Notes: a model not told the origin generated them from the sequence alone. 64,000 bases of DNA from Teredinibacter sp. KSP-S5-2 (GCF_032773895.1 NZ_CP120416.1:3997001-4061000); one strand, 5' to 3'. Shown: positions 27,081-35,936, counted from the stretch's first letter. Numbers and translations are program-made.

Positions 27081-27386
27081 ATGAAAACTCTCCTAGCAAC
27101 TTTTTTATTTTTACTATCACTAAACACCTACTCGGATGTCACAAATAACACAGGGAAAATTATTAATATCACCAGTATTGGGCAAGGTCTCCTCATTATT
27201 ATGGACACAGGCAAACCCTCAGGTTGCACTCAAACCACTAACTGGATGCTTATTCCAGAAGAAAACAAAACCATGATAGCCGTGGCTCTCGCCATGTACT
27301 TGCAAGGGAAGACTAACGCAACTGTTTATGTCGACATTAATGCGACTGGCAACTATTGTAAAGTTGTGCAATACGATCCCAAGTAA
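27081..27386 (+). CDS. Small secreted two-Cys protein (paralogue family member 4)
   Basis: An exported protein of 101 residues, signal peptide MKTLLATFLFLLSLNTYS. The mature part reads DVTNNTGKIINITSIGQGLLIIMD, a Cys (SGCTQTTNW), a helix (MIAVALAMYLQGK), a strand (ATVYVDINATG) and a second Cys (NYCKVV), the same order as the proteins at 10542, 11435 and 14944. AGGGA precedes the ATG at 27081. It begins 22 bp after the membrane protein gene and may be co-transcribed with it. Confidence 0.75.
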   Translation: MKTLLATFLFLLSLNTYSDVTNNTGKIINITSIGQGLLIIMDTGKPSGCTQTTNWMLIPEENKTMIAVALAMYLQGKTNATVYVDINATGNYCKVVQYDPK

Positions 27387-27388
27387 AT

Positions 27389-27419
27389 CGCCATTTTTTA
27401 GGCGATATCTGTCGCCTAT
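27389..27419 (+). terminator. Overlapping alternative hairpins after the small secreted gene
   Basis: TAGGCGA-tatctg-TCGCCTA (27400-27419) competes with TCGCC-attttttag-GGCGA (27389-27406); both share the GGCGA block, so only one can form at a time. No T-run follows the second stem. Likely terminator. Confidence 0.45.
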
Positions 27420-27599
27420 AACAACCAAACAGCATTTAATTTGCAAAATAGGACAATCACCCAATCCGTTAATCTGAAGAAAAAAGAAAGACACATTGCA
27501 ATATAAACTAAAAATTCTTTTCTAAGCCGAGAAGTTAATTGGTAATATAACGCTGTGTTTCACTCAAACACGGAACAAGGACTCTAAAGGAGAATTGAG

Positions 27600-28109
27600 A
27601 TGAATAAGTTTTTTAAAGGAATACTGGCATGCACACTGATATCACTCAGTTTTATTGCCAGCAGCAGTTATGCAACCGCCATTTTATTTGAAGCCATAGA
27701 TTTTGATATCGATGCCCCAATATCCGGCATAAGTGGGTCAATGAGCTATGAGACGGATTTCTATACCTACTTCAATTTACATTCTTTCGATCTGACGATT
27801 AAAAATAAGGAATATCGATTGGAGGACGTAGATGTCAGCTTTATTATCGATCCTACACTGGATGCAATGATTGGGGGGGACGGGAATGCTTGGTCAATCC
27901 AAGCCCAGGGAACGGATGATTTCTGGTTCTATTTTGATCCACAAACTCTACATGGGTTCAGCTTTGGGTATACCACCCTTGAAGATGATGGACTTTGGTG
28001 GACGACAAATATTTCCATTGCTGAAGTAACTGTGCCGGAACCCTCTTCACTCATATTGCTATCTCTGGGACTGCTTGGTCTAGGCATCAGAAGAAAGATT
28101 AACAAATAA
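27600..28109 (+). CDS. PEP-CTERM exported protein
   Basis: A protein of 169 residues with a signal peptide (ending SSYA) and a C-terminal PEP-CTERM sorting tail: VPEPSS, a hydrophobic segment (LILLSLGLLGLG) and a basic end (IRRKINK). Such proteins are processed by exosortase and tied to the envelope or exopolysaccharide. The middle part is acidic, beta-rich and unrecognised. AAAGGAG precedes the ATG. No exosortase lies in the window. Confidence 0.88.
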   Translation: MNKFFKGILACTLISLSFIASSSYATAILFEAIDFDIDAPISGISGSMSYETDFYTYFNLHSFDLTIKNKEYRLEDVDVSFIIDPTLDAMIGGDGNAWSIQAQGTDDFWFYFDPQTLHGFSFGYTTLEDDGLWWTTNISIAEVTVPEPSSLILLSLGLLGLGIRRKINK

Positions 28110-28119
28110 ATAACGCTTA

Positions 28120-28148
28120 CAGACTTTGGCCTCACGGGCTAAAGTCTG
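28120..28148 (+). terminator. Hairpin after PEP-CTERM gene
   Basis: Arms CAGACTTT (28120-28127) and AAAGTCTG (28141-28148) are perfect, with a further GCC/GGC pair inside. No long T-run follows, but position 10 bp past the stop codon fits a terminator. Confidence 0.6.
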
Positions 28149-28352
28149 CTTCCACATCACACCCCCTCCACCCCAGCGAAACCCGTATTTACAATACGCA
28201 TTTACCTATGTAAATGTCAGCTACAGATCTTCGGCGTAATATATTGACAACGTCTCTTTCATATTCACCCATACTGAATAGCGTTCAAGCGTGAAGAACA
28301 GTTTTACCCACTATAATATCCATACAACAAACTGGATCAGTCCCAAATAAAC

Positions 28353-29045
28353 ATGAACACACAAGTACACAGTAGGCTAGCCGGCAGCTTATACCTGATT
28401 ATTATTCTATGTGGTTTATTTGCAGAGGTAGGCGCTCGTCTGAACCTGATTGCCTATAATGATGCCAATCTCACAGCTCAGAATATTTTGCAGCATACCG
28501 GATTATTTCGACTGGGGTTTGCCACTGACACCATTATGCTTCTATGTGATATTGCGCTTGCCGTCGTACTGTATCAACTACTCGGTTCTAAAGCAAAAAC
28601 CCTAACTTTAATCGCAACCTTATTTCGCTTAATTCAGGCAGGCATTATCGCTGTTAGTTTACTGTGTTTTTATGGTGCCTATCTTCTAATCACACAAACA
28701 GTTGAACTGCAAGCACTAGAGACAGATCAGCGCAATAACTACGCACTGTTTTTACTAAACATGCACAGCTACGGTTATGATTTCGGTTTACTGTTTTTTG
28801 CCATAACCAATATGGCGTTAGGGCGGATTTTTATCCGTTATACTTCATCGGCCAAACTTCTTGGCTGGGCATTAATCGCCGCAGCGATAACCTATTTTAT
28901 GGGCTCAAGCATTCGCTTTTTAACGCCTGGCTACAGCGAAACATTTCAGCCTTTTTATATTATTGCGCTTGCGGCAGAACTCTATTTTTGTTTTTGGTTG
29001 CTATTCCAGAAGAATGGCTTTCGAAGAAGCATATACACAAGTTAA
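28353..29045 (+). CDS. DUF4386 family membrane protein
   Basis: An integral membrane protein of 230 residues with about six hydrophobic helices: LAGSLYLIIILCGLFAEV, a helix starting TIMLLCDIALAVVLYQLL, LTLIATLFRLIQAGIIAVSLL, YDFGLLFFAITNMALG, LLGWALIAAAITYFMG and YIIALAAELYFCFWLLF. The RLAGSLYLI start and the LFRLIQAG segment match the DUF4386 family, whose function is unknown. It stands alone in its direction. Confidence 0.82.
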   Translation: MNTQVHSRLAGSLYLIIILCGLFAEVGARLNLIAYNDANLTAQNILQHTGLFRLGFATDTIMLLCDIALAVVLYQLLGSKAKTLTLIATLFRLIQAGIIAVSLLCFYGAYLLITQTVELQALETDQRNNYALFLLNMHSYGYDFGLLFFAITNMALGRIFIRYTSSAKLLGWALIAAAITYFMGSSIRFLTPGYSETFQPFYIIALAAELYFCFWLLFQKNGFRRSIYTS

Positions 29046-29050
29046 TCATT

Positions 29051-29126
29051 CTGGGTAGCCACCCAGGCTATGAAAAAATATGCCGTATTAGCAAAATACG
29101 GTCCCCAAACCGTATACTGCTATACG
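29051..29126 (+). repeat. Three consecutive perfect hairpins
   Basis: CTGGGT-agcc-ACCCAG (29051-29066), CCGTATT-agcaa-AATACGG (29083-29101) and CGTATA-ctgc-TATACG (29111-29126) occupy the gap between the DUF4386 gene and the zinc-ribbon gene. The first may be a terminator lacking its T-run; the others could be operator or leader elements of the next gene. Confidence 0.6.
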
Positions 29127-29149
29127 ATATAAATTCGAATGGAGAAAGC

Positions 29150-29509
29150 ATGGATATCTACGATTTTTTTCAAAACTTCTATGTTAAAAAAGTTCATAAA
29201 GAAGCCGACAAAGCTAACGCCATATCAACCACCAACCGCGCCAGTATCAACGATCTGCAGGAACAGATCGATCAGCTTTCACTGGTTTGTCTGGCAATGT
29301 GTGAATTAATGGAAGAAATCGGATTTAACAAATCCATGTTGCTAAAGAAAATCGAAGAAATTGATCTAAGAGATGGCCGCAAGGACGGCAAGCTGGCCAA
29401 AGTAGATACATGTCCGGGTTGCTCACGGAAAATTTCACCCAGACATATAAAATGTATCTACTGTGGAACAAAAGTGGGTATCAAGGATATGATAAGCCCG
29501 CCCGTCTAG
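29150..29509 (+). CDS. Small protein with C-terminal zinc ribbon
   Basis: A cytoplasmic protein of 119 residues: a helical N-terminal part with coiled-coil character (INDLQEQIDQLSLVCLAMCELMEEI) and a C-terminal zinc ribbon (CPGC...CIYCG). GGAG stands 5 nt before the ATG at 29150; a longer frame to 28988 would overlap the upstream gene. The fold suggests nucleic-acid or protein binding, but the family is not recognised. Confidence 0.65.
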   Translation: MDIYDFFQNFYVKKVHKEADKANAISTTNRASINDLQEQIDQLSLVCLAMCELMEEIGFNKSMLLKKIEEIDLRDGRKDGKLAKVDTCPGCSRKISPRHIKCIYCGTKVGIKDMISPPV

Positions 29510-29523
29510 GCTTTAGGTAATAT

Positions 29524-31149
29524 CTACACCAACGCACAAGCCGCCAATAACGGTGCTTTTGCGGTATCTTTATCCATGCCCAATGCATAGCGGGGTTCTC
29601 CGTTTACCAACGCCTCTATTACCGCTACGGCCTGGCTTTGATTACCTCGATTTTGCGAATATTGTTTTAACAGAATGACTTCCACCTCTCGCTGCCACTT
29701 CCTCTGCAATGCATCTAGCCAAGTATTTAATACCCCTTCGCCCTGCTGGCTAATAACAAACGCCTGGTTATTATGGGAACCGTGAACAGTAAGTTGTTCT
29801 TTACCATTAATATTTTGCAGGTTGAGATGCTCAATGACCCAGTCTTGCGCAAAGTAGTGTTGATTGAGCAAATACCACAGTATGTCTTTATCCACTACGC
29901 CCTGATTAGCATCCGTATAGGCTTGTACTTTTTGACTGAATTCAATCAACATATTGCGCGGCAATTCGATACCAAAGTGTTTTTGTAATAACCAACTGAT
30001 GCCACCTTTACCAGATTGTGAGTTGACTTGAATAATGGCTTGGTAGTCTCGCCCCAAGTCTTTTGGATCTATCGGTAAATACGCCACTTGCCAGGGTTCG
30101 TCCTGTTGTTGTAGGGACATTGTCTTTTTGATGGCATCCTGATGACTGCCGGAAAATGCGGTGTAGACCAATTCACCTACCCAGGGGTGCCGTGGCGATA
30201 TCGGCATATTGCAGCAACGTTGATACACCTCTGCCATTCGTTCGACCTGACTCAGATCTAACAGTGGATCAATACCATGACTGTAATAATTCATGGCCAG
30301 ACTAATCACATCCATATTGCCGGTACGTTCGCCATTCCCAAATAAGGTTCCTTCCACCCGGTCGGCTCCGGCGAGGCACGCCAGTTCTGCTGCGGCAACG
30401 GCACAACCGCGATCATTATGGGTGTGCACGCACAGCTCCACTGTATTACGATGATTTAACCCGCTGGAAATATATTCCACTTGATCAGCAAATTCGTGAG
30501 GGCCAGTGGCTTCCACCGTAGCCGGTAAATTAATAATGACTCGCCGCTTTTTATTCGGTTGAAAAACATCAAGTACCGCATTGCACACAGACAATGCAAA
30601 GGGCATTTCCGTTTGGGAAAAACTTTCCGGGCTGTATTGAAAATGCCATTGGGTATTGGGATAGATATTGGCGTAGTCCACCAACCATTGCGCCCCCTGC
30701 ACCGCCAATTGCGTTATTTCTTCTTCGGTTTTATTGAACACGCGTTGCCGCTGCAAAGGCGAAGTGGAGTTATACACATGCACAATGGCTTGCTTCGCCC
30801 CCTCAAGTGCGGCAAAGGTTTTAGCAATTAACTCTTCCCGCGCCTGCACCAACACCTGAACACAAACATCGTCAGGTATATGATTGCCTTCAATTAATTG
30901 TCGGGCAAAATCGTAATCAATTTGCGATGCAGAGGGAAAACCGATTTCGATGTCTTTAAAGCCAATGTCCACGAGCAGAAAAAACAAATCAAACTTCTGT
31001 TCAACCGTCATCGGTTCAACCAATGCCTGATTACCATCCCGCAAATCCACAGAGCACCAACGAGGCGCCTGGCGCGCAATTTCTCCAGGCCAGGTTCGTT
31101 GCGAAAATGAAAAGTGTTGTGGTCGTTGATATTTAGTGTGATTCAACAT
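29524..31149 (-). CDS. 2-isopropylmalate synthase-like (LeuA type 2) enzyme
   Basis: A 541-residue Claisen-condensing enzyme of the DRE-TIM family. The barrel (about 30-320) has the WCSVDLRDGNQAL start and metal ligands in ELCVHTHNDRGCA, plus GNGERTGN; a linker and C-terminal domain follow, as in the long LeuA of Pseudomonas. In leucine synthesis LeuA joins acetyl-CoA to 2-ketoisovalerate. Here it overlaps a crotonase gene by 17 bp and is the last gene of an adenylation/oxidoreductase operon, so a role in a specialised 2-oxo-acid extension is as likely as housekeeping. ATG 31149 has GGAG 6 nt upstream; an earlier ATG at 31161 is possible. Confidence 0.85.
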   Translation of the reverse strand: MLNHTKYQRPQHFSFSQRTWPGEIARQAPRWCSVDLRDGNQALVEPMTVEQKFDLFFLLVDIGFKDIEIGFPSASQIDYDFARQLIEGNHIPDDVCVQVLVQAREELIAKTFAALEGAKQAIVHVYNSTSPLQRQRVFNKTEEEITQLAVQGAQWLVDYANIYPNTQWHFQYSPESFSQTEMPFALSVCNAVLDVFQPNKKRRVIINLPATVEATGPHEFADQVEYISSGLNHRNTVELCVHTHNDRGCAVAAAELACLAGADRVEGTLFGNGERTGNMDVISLAMNYYSHGIDPLLDLSQVERMAEVYQRCCNMPISPRHPWVGELVYTAFSGSHQDAIKKTMSLQQQDEPWQVAYLPIDPKDLGRDYQAIIQVNSQSGKGGISWLLQKHFGIELPRNMLIEFSQKVQAYTDANQGVVDKDILWYLLNQHYFAQDWVIEHLNLQNINGKEQLTVHGSHNNQAFVISQQGEGVLNTWLDALQRKWQREVEVILLKQYSQNRGNQSQAVAVIEALVNGEPRYALGMDKDTAKAPLLAACALV

Positions 31150-31918
31150 GTCGATCTCCATTAACAAAATTGGCCGGACGTTTCTCAATAAATGCCGACA
31201 TGCCTTCCTTTTGATTGGCGGTGGCAAATAGTGCGTGAAAGAGTCGCCGCTCAAAACGCAGGCCTTCCCCCAGAGACATATCTTCTGCGTGATTCACGGC
31301 TTCCTTGGCCATCATGGTGGCAGACTTGGAATAGCTGGCAATGGTTTGCGCGATACTCAGGCTTTGTTGCCAGAGTTGTTCGTTAGCAAACACTCGACTG
31401 ACCAGGCCAATACGTTCAGCTTCGTAGGCGTCGATGCGCCGGCCGGTAAGAATTAACTCCATAGCTTTGCTTTTGCCCACCAAACGAGTGAGCCGTTGCG
31501 TGCCTCCAATTCCCGGCATAACCCCTAAAGTAATTTCCGGCTGAGCAAAGGTCGCGTCTTCGGCGGCATAAATTAAATCGCACATCATCGCCAATTCGCA
31601 GCCGCCACCCAAGGCAAAACCTTGTACCGCAGCAATTTTCGGTGTGCGTAATTGGCTGAATTGTTCCCAACGGGAAAAATAATCGGTGTGCAACATATCG
31701 TCGTAACTTTTTTGATGCATTTCTTTAATATCCGCACCCGCTGCAAACGCTCGTTGATCTCCGGTTATTAAAAAGCAACCAATATTGGGATTACTGTCCA
31801 GAGGCACCAGGCTTGCCAGAATATGTTCGAGCATATCCTGTGATAAAGCATTTAGCGCATTCGGCCTTGCCAAACGCACCACCACCACGCGTTCAATAAT
31901 TTCTATCTCAATCATCAT
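31133..31918 (-). CDS. Enoyl-CoA hydratase/isomerase family protein
   Basis: A crotonase-fold protein of 261 residues. The oxyanion-hole segment FAAGADIKEM and the GFALGGGCELAMMCDLIYAAE stretch are intact; both Glu expected of a hydratase are present (in GGCELAM and in QPEITLGVMPG). It should add water to, or isomerise, an enoyl-CoA. Its ATG at 31918 shares one base with the stop of the membrane oxidoreductase (TAATG), so translation is coupled. Adjacent to a LeuA-like synthase. The true substrate is unknown. Confidence 0.9.
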   Translation of the reverse strand: MMIEIEIIERVVVVRLARPNALNALSQDMLEHILASLVPLDSNPNIGCFLITGDQRAFAAGADIKEMHQKSYDDMLHTDYFSRWEQFSQLRTPKIAAVQGFALGGGCELAMMCDLIYAAEDATFAQPEITLGVMPGIGGTQRLTRLVGKSKAMELILTGRRIDAYEAERIGLVSRVFANEQLWQQSLSIAQTIASYSKSATMMAKEAVNHAEDMSLGEGLRFERRLFHALFATANQKEGMSAFIEKRPANFVNGDRHVESH

Positions 31919-33195
31919 TACGAATCCCATATTGCGCCGAAGGAAGGGATGCCCATGCATTCCAGTTCGTACACCACTTTGCGGGTGAGTTTTTGGTTGC
32001 TAATCACAATCACCGCTTCTGCGTTGTAGTTTTGGTAAGCATCTAGAGCCAGACTTACCATATCGGGTTTACCCAGTTCATCGGTGTTATAAATTAATGC
32101 ACTGGGTTCGGCCTGAAGAATTTCATCCACCAGATTGTCACCGTAGGTGGCTCTGGGAGAACGAGTCGTCCAGATTAAATGCATATCCACTTGCTTGGCT
32201 AACAGATGCGGCAATACCGGGCCAATACCTGAACCTGTTGCTACATAGATAACCCGTTTAAATAACACTTCAATATTCGCCACACCGGCCGTAGCGATAC
32301 CTTTCACCCAAACATGCTTGGGAGGGTTATCGACAAAATCACCGGTCCAGTCACCGGCGCGGGAGATGGCCAAACGAAAACCGGTTTTATTCGGTGAGGG
32401 AATGGTTGCGAAACTGTGCCACTCCCAAAGCGGGTTATGGGAGATTGCCATGGACGAACCGGGGAAAGGCGTCATGCCGTAATCGAATTTGGCAATTACC
32501 GCATGGTTCGAATGTTTTTCTATATCGACCGGCACTTTTTTAAGTCGTAACCAGGGTAAAAGAATAGAGAATGCAACGCAGGCAACCAGCCAGTTACTGA
32601 CATCCAAATACCAAACCGTTGGACTATGTATTTGTTTAACTATTTGTAGAGCAATAAAAATACCCAACAATGTCCAGCCCGCAAAGCGATGGGTGCGTTC
32701 AAATACATTATGGTAGCGACCGCGAATGTAAGGCGTAGCTGTTACAATCATGGAAAGTAATAACATGATTGCCATCCAACACAATATCAGTTGCCGCGAT
32801 ACTTCCCCTTCCTGCCAGGCAGTTTGACTTAGACTAAGCGTAAAGAGCAGAAAAAATGCCGTACCTGAAATTGCAGCACCAACATGCAGCCCACCAAAAT
32901 GATACACCTTGCCCAAGCGCCACCGGATTACCAAAGGCAAATAGGTTTTTGTGCAAGTAGCAAGATTAAAAAACAGGTTGATCACATATTGCTGTCGAAC
33001 CAGTATGGCAATACTGATATTCACTATTGCCAGGAAATTTAACCAGTCGGAAGTTATATGTGTTTGCTTTAAAAAAAACATGACATTGGTAATAACAACC
33101 AATAACGCCAGGCGATAATAATGTTCAAACCGGTGATGGCTACCTAACTTACGCCAGGAAACCGAGGAGGGAAGAACCAGGGCAGAACTATTCAT
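31918..33195 (-). CDS. Membrane oxidoreductase with ferredoxin-reductase-like domain
   Basis: A protein of 425 residues. The N-terminal half has several membrane segments with His in YHFGGLHVG and ERTHRFAGW, placed as possible heme ligands. The C-terminal half resembles the FAD/NAD part of ferric reductases and NADPH oxidases: HSFATIPSPNKTGFRLAISRAGDWT, then the nucleotide-binding VIYVATGSGIGPVLPHLLAK. Related domain pairs accompany adenylating enzymes in some NRPS-like systems, in fungi as TmpA-type flavoproteins (general knowledge). ATG 33195 overlaps the stop of the adenylation gene by 8 bp (ATGAATAG), behind GGAGG. Confidence 0.8.
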   Translation of the reverse strand: MNSSALVLPSSVSWRKLGSHHRFEHYYRLALLVVITNVMFFLKQTHITSDWLNFLAIVNISIAILVRQQYVINLFFNLATCTKTYLPLVIRWRLGKVYHFGGLHVGAAISGTAFFLLFTLSLSQTAWQEGEVSRQLILCWMAIMLLLSMIVTATPYIRGRYHNVFERTHRFAGWTLLGIFIALQIVKQIHSPTVWYLDVSNWLVACVAFSILLPWLRLKKVPVDIEKHSNHAVIAKFDYGMTPFPGSSMAISHNPLWEWHSFATIPSPNKTGFRLAISRAGDWTGDFVDNPPKHVWVKGIATAGVANIEVLFKRVIYVATGSGIGPVLPHLLAKQVDMHLIWTTRSPRATYGDNLVDEILQAEPSALIYNTDELGKPDMVSLALDAYQNYNAEAVIVISNQKLTRKVVYELECMGIPSFGAIWDS

Positions 33196-34735
33196 GCTCC
33201 ACCTCCAGTTTCTTGCTGTAATGTTCTTTGGCGAAAGCAAGTAATGCACGCTTGTCGATTTTGCCGCGATTGGTGTAGGGAAAGGCTTCTAATTGAACCG
33301 TGACCGTCGGTACACAGTAATAGGGTAATTTGGTTTCTATCACGCATTTAATGGTATTAGCTTGCTGCTGTTCGCCTAAATAGAACCCCACCATATGCTG
33401 CGAGTTATATTTAATCACTACGGCGCGTTTTACGCCGTTTAAGGATTCGATTTGTTTTGCTACTGCATCGAGTTCAATCCGGAACCCTTTCACTTTTACC
33501 TGATCGTCAACCCGTCCTAAATGTTCCAGTTCACCGTATTCATTCCAGCGTCCGAGATCACCGGTACGAAACATTTTTTTGCCGGGGTGATAAGGGTCAT
33601 CGCGATAGCGAAAGGCATTGAGTTCCGGGTTATTTATATAGCCCTGTGTTACGCAGTCACCGCCGGCCCACATAATACCTACCTCGCCAATTGGCAAAGG
33701 AGATAACTCGTCATCAAGAATATAAACGGTATTATTGGGTGTGGGCTTGCCAATGCTTAACGGTTTTTTCGGATCAAATTTCGCAACGGTGTTGACGATG
33801 GTGGTTTCGGTTGGCCCGCAGGAATTATAAAAATCACAGAAGCTATGCCAGCGTTCAGCTAACGATCTTGGACAAGGTTCCCCTGCCACGATCGCGCGTT
33901 TTACCTGGGTTAACTTGCTGGTATTGAGCGATGACAAAATAGACGGTGTGGCAATAATCACATTAGCCTGCTCGCAGGCTTCCTGAATCGAGGCGCCACG
34001 AATAATGAGTTCGCCCCCATTACACAAACACCCCCAGATTTCCCAGGCCGCCATATCAAAGGCAATAGATAATATCTGACTGACCTTCACCCCAGGTTTA
34101 ATCGCGAGGTTTCCCGGTGCAAGTAAAATAATATTCGCTACATTTTTATGGGATACCGCCACGCCATTGGGGTCACCGGTTGTGCCAGAGGTAAATAAAA
34201 TAAATGCGGTATCACCACCATGTACCAGGGGCTTGACCAGGACCTCTCCCACAAGTGTTTGATAATTAAATTCCGATAAATTAAGCCTGTTAACATCCAG
34301 CTCCGCAAGTTTGTCCATGTACTCATCAATGGTGACAACCCAACGTATACCCGATGTTTTAATGACATAATCCAGCTGAGAAAGCGGAGCAACTTTTGCG
34401 TGTTGCGGGACATAGGTTGCACCGAGCTTAAAGCAGGCCAGCATGGCAATCACCATAGGGATGCCCCGATGCAGGAAAACACCTACCCTTTCACCAGCGC
34501 TCACACCTTGCTGCTGTAAATACACCGCCAGCCTGGTTGCTTTCTCATCCAGGTCACGATATGAAATGCTTTGGTTTAAATGCCGAATTGCTATTCGTTC
34601 TGGTTGAAGTCGGACAAAATTTGAGAACGCATGCTCTAAGTGTTCAATCGGTAATGCTTGTTGTTGAGCGAAACCCAATTGAAAAAATAATGATTCTTTA
34701 CCTTGCACTGGCAAAGACTGTACTAAAGTAGCCAT
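33188..34735 (-). CDS. Stand-alone adenylation-domain (AMP-binding) enzyme
   Basis: A cytoplasmic acyl/aminoacyl-adenylating enzyme of 515 residues. Core motifs of NRPS-type A domains are present: ILFTSGTTGDPNGVAVSH, FYNSCGPTETT, FRTGDLGRWNEYGELEHLGRVDDQVKVKGFRIEL and the catalytic Lys in NRGKIDKRAL. There is no carrier protein or condensation domain attached and none nearby, so the activated acid must be passed to something else, perhaps CoA or the membrane partner. First gene of the four-gene unit. Start ATG 34735 with AAGGAG 8 nt upstream; a GTG at 34744 is too near the ribosome-binding site. Confidence 0.88.
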   Translation of the reverse strand: MATLVQSLPVQGKESLFFQLGFAQQQALPIEHLEHAFSNFVRLQPERIAIRHLNQSISYRDLDEKATRLAVYLQQQGVSAGERVGVFLHRGIPMVIAMLACFKLGATYVPQHAKVAPLSQLDYVIKTSGIRWVVTIDEYMDKLAELDVNRLNLSEFNYQTLVGEVLVKPLVHGGDTAFILFTSGTTGDPNGVAVSHKNVANIILLAPGNLAIKPGVKVSQILSIAFDMAAWEIWGCLCNGGELIIRGASIQEACEQANVIIATPSILSSLNTSKLTQVKRAIVAGEPCPRSLAERWHSFCDFYNSCGPTETTIVNTVAKFDPKKPLSIGKPTPNNTVYILDDELSPLPIGEVGIMWAGGDCVTQGYINNPELNAFRYRDDPYHPGKKMFRTGDLGRWNEYGELEHLGRVDDQVKVKGFRIELDAVAKQIESLNGVKRAVVIKYNSQHMVGFYLGEQQQANTIKCVIETKLPYYCVPTVTVQLEAFPYTNRGKIDKRALLAFAKEHYSKKLEVEHE

Positions 34736-35339
34736 ATGAGTCACTCCTTGTTACGGAGGATTCATAATGGTTAGGAAAGCGCGTGAAAAAATCACTTATT
34801 TATAACGAAATATTCATATTTCTATAAATAATGTTAAAAATCAGTTTTTCGCGAAAATTTAAAAAATAGTACGTCAAAAAATTGTGCAACCCTGCACAAA
34901 TTAAGCAATAACAAATCGGAAAAAAATGTAAAAAATAGTTTATTTTTTACGGTTTAAAGAATCCATTTAAAAATAATGTTCGCATAAAATTCGAAAGCAT
35001 CATTTATAAGCCTGTATTTTATGTCATATCGAAATATATAAAGCCTTCATGAAATAGGTCACCAGAAAAACAAAAAGCCCAACCAGGAACAATAAAAACA
35101 AGAACATCAGATCACGAATAAGACAAGCAGAACGAAAACAATCAAAACCGAGCAACCCATCACCTTTAACCAAGAGACAACCGGACACCGAGTAAGGTGA
35201 TATAAACACCAACACAAATACTGTAAATTAATACAGTATTTTATTGAAAAACTCAAAAGATAAAACTACAATAGAAAACGAGCACTCAAACAAAAATTAC
35301 ACCACTTAGCGTTAGAATGGCATCAGCCAGAAAGGAAGC
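34736..35339. other. AT-rich divergent promoter region
   Basis: About 600 bp of very AT-rich sequence between the adenylation operon and the SymE-like gene. It holds the LexA box described separately (35219-35238). A 63-codon hydrophobic minus-strand frame at 35024-35215 lacks support and is not called. Confidence 0.5.
35216..35241. promoter_or_regulatory. LexA box upstream of the SymE-like gene
   Basis: TACTGTAAATTAATACAGTA (35219-35238) fits the SOS consensus CTGT-N8-ACAG with an all-AT centre, and the palindrome extends to 10-bp arms (35216-35225 / 35232-35241). It lies about 100 bp before the ATG. E. coli symE is itself LexA-controlled, so the site and the gene call support each other. 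Confidence 0.88.
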
Positions 35340-35822
35340 ATGTATATGTTATTGGAACAGAACAACACTCGATATTCCTCCAACTCAAACGTTCAATACA
35401 CCAGGCTCGACCAAAGTAATCTGCAGTTTCAACCACTCCTATCCTGCATAAAGAGTGAAACGACCGAACCCTTTATTCCATTGCTTTTACCCAGGGATAG
35501 CAACCAGGACAACCCCCAACAGCAAACCGTGTTGTTCTACTGGCAAACAACCACACAGCGCAAAATTTCTGAACCCAAAGACGAATACCGAACCAAACAG
35601 AAAGAAAGCGGCTCCCCCAAAACTGAAAAAGTTATCTATACCCAATATCCCCCCATTAAAACGATTACCCGCCAGCGTCAGGTTCCCGTGGTTTATCTTC
35701 AGGGATATTGGCTCGAACAAGCAGGCTTTACTGTAGGCACCTACTTCACCGTGGAAGTCATAGAAAATAGCCTGGTTCTTACAGCCCATAAAGGCAGTAA
35801 CGAAGACAATTCCAATTCGTAA
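35340..35822 (+). CDS. SymE-like toxin with long N-terminal extension
   Basis: A protein of 160 residues. The last 45 residues form an AbrB/MazE-like SymE domain (RQVPVVYLQGYWLEQAGFTVGTYFTVEVIENSLVLTA). In E. coli SymE is an SOS-induced toxin that affects RNA and the nucleoid and is held down by the antisense RNA SymR. The first ~100 residues here are polar, low in secondary structure, and not part of the usual ~110-residue family member. A LexA box upstream agrees with SOS control. I cannot locate an antisense RNA. AAGGA lies before the ATG. Confidence 0.8.
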   Translation: MYMLLEQNNTRYSSNSNVQYTRLDQSNLQFQPLLSCIKSETTEPFIPLLLPRDSNQDNPQQQTVLFYWQTTTQRKISEPKDEYRTKQKESGSPKTEKVIYTQYPPIKTITRQRQVPVVYLQGYWLEQAGFTVGTYFTVEVIENSLVLTAHKGSNEDNSNS

Positions 35823-35915
35823 GCTTAAGAGTTACTGTCACAGAAAACAGGATGTGGCGGACTCGATCGATATTCGTAACGAATCGCTCGTTAAAAGATA
35901 AGCCATTGACACATA

Positions 35916-35936
35916 TCCACCTGCTATACAGGTGGA
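35916..35936. terminator. Hairpin between convergent genes
   Basis: Perfect 8-bp stem TCCACCTG/CAGGTGGA (35916-35923 and 35929-35936) with loop CTATA, between the SymE-like gene and the end of the acetyltransferase gene. No clear T-run, but position suits a shared terminator. Confidence 0.6.

Noticed and set aside
29524-31149. Calling the LeuA-like gene simply leuA
   Set aside because: The catalytic residues fit, but the operon partners make the pathway uncertain, so no symbol was given.
35024-35215. Hydrophobic 63-codon minus-strand frame
   Set aside because: Arises from an AT-rich spacer; no ribosome-binding site and no family resemblance.
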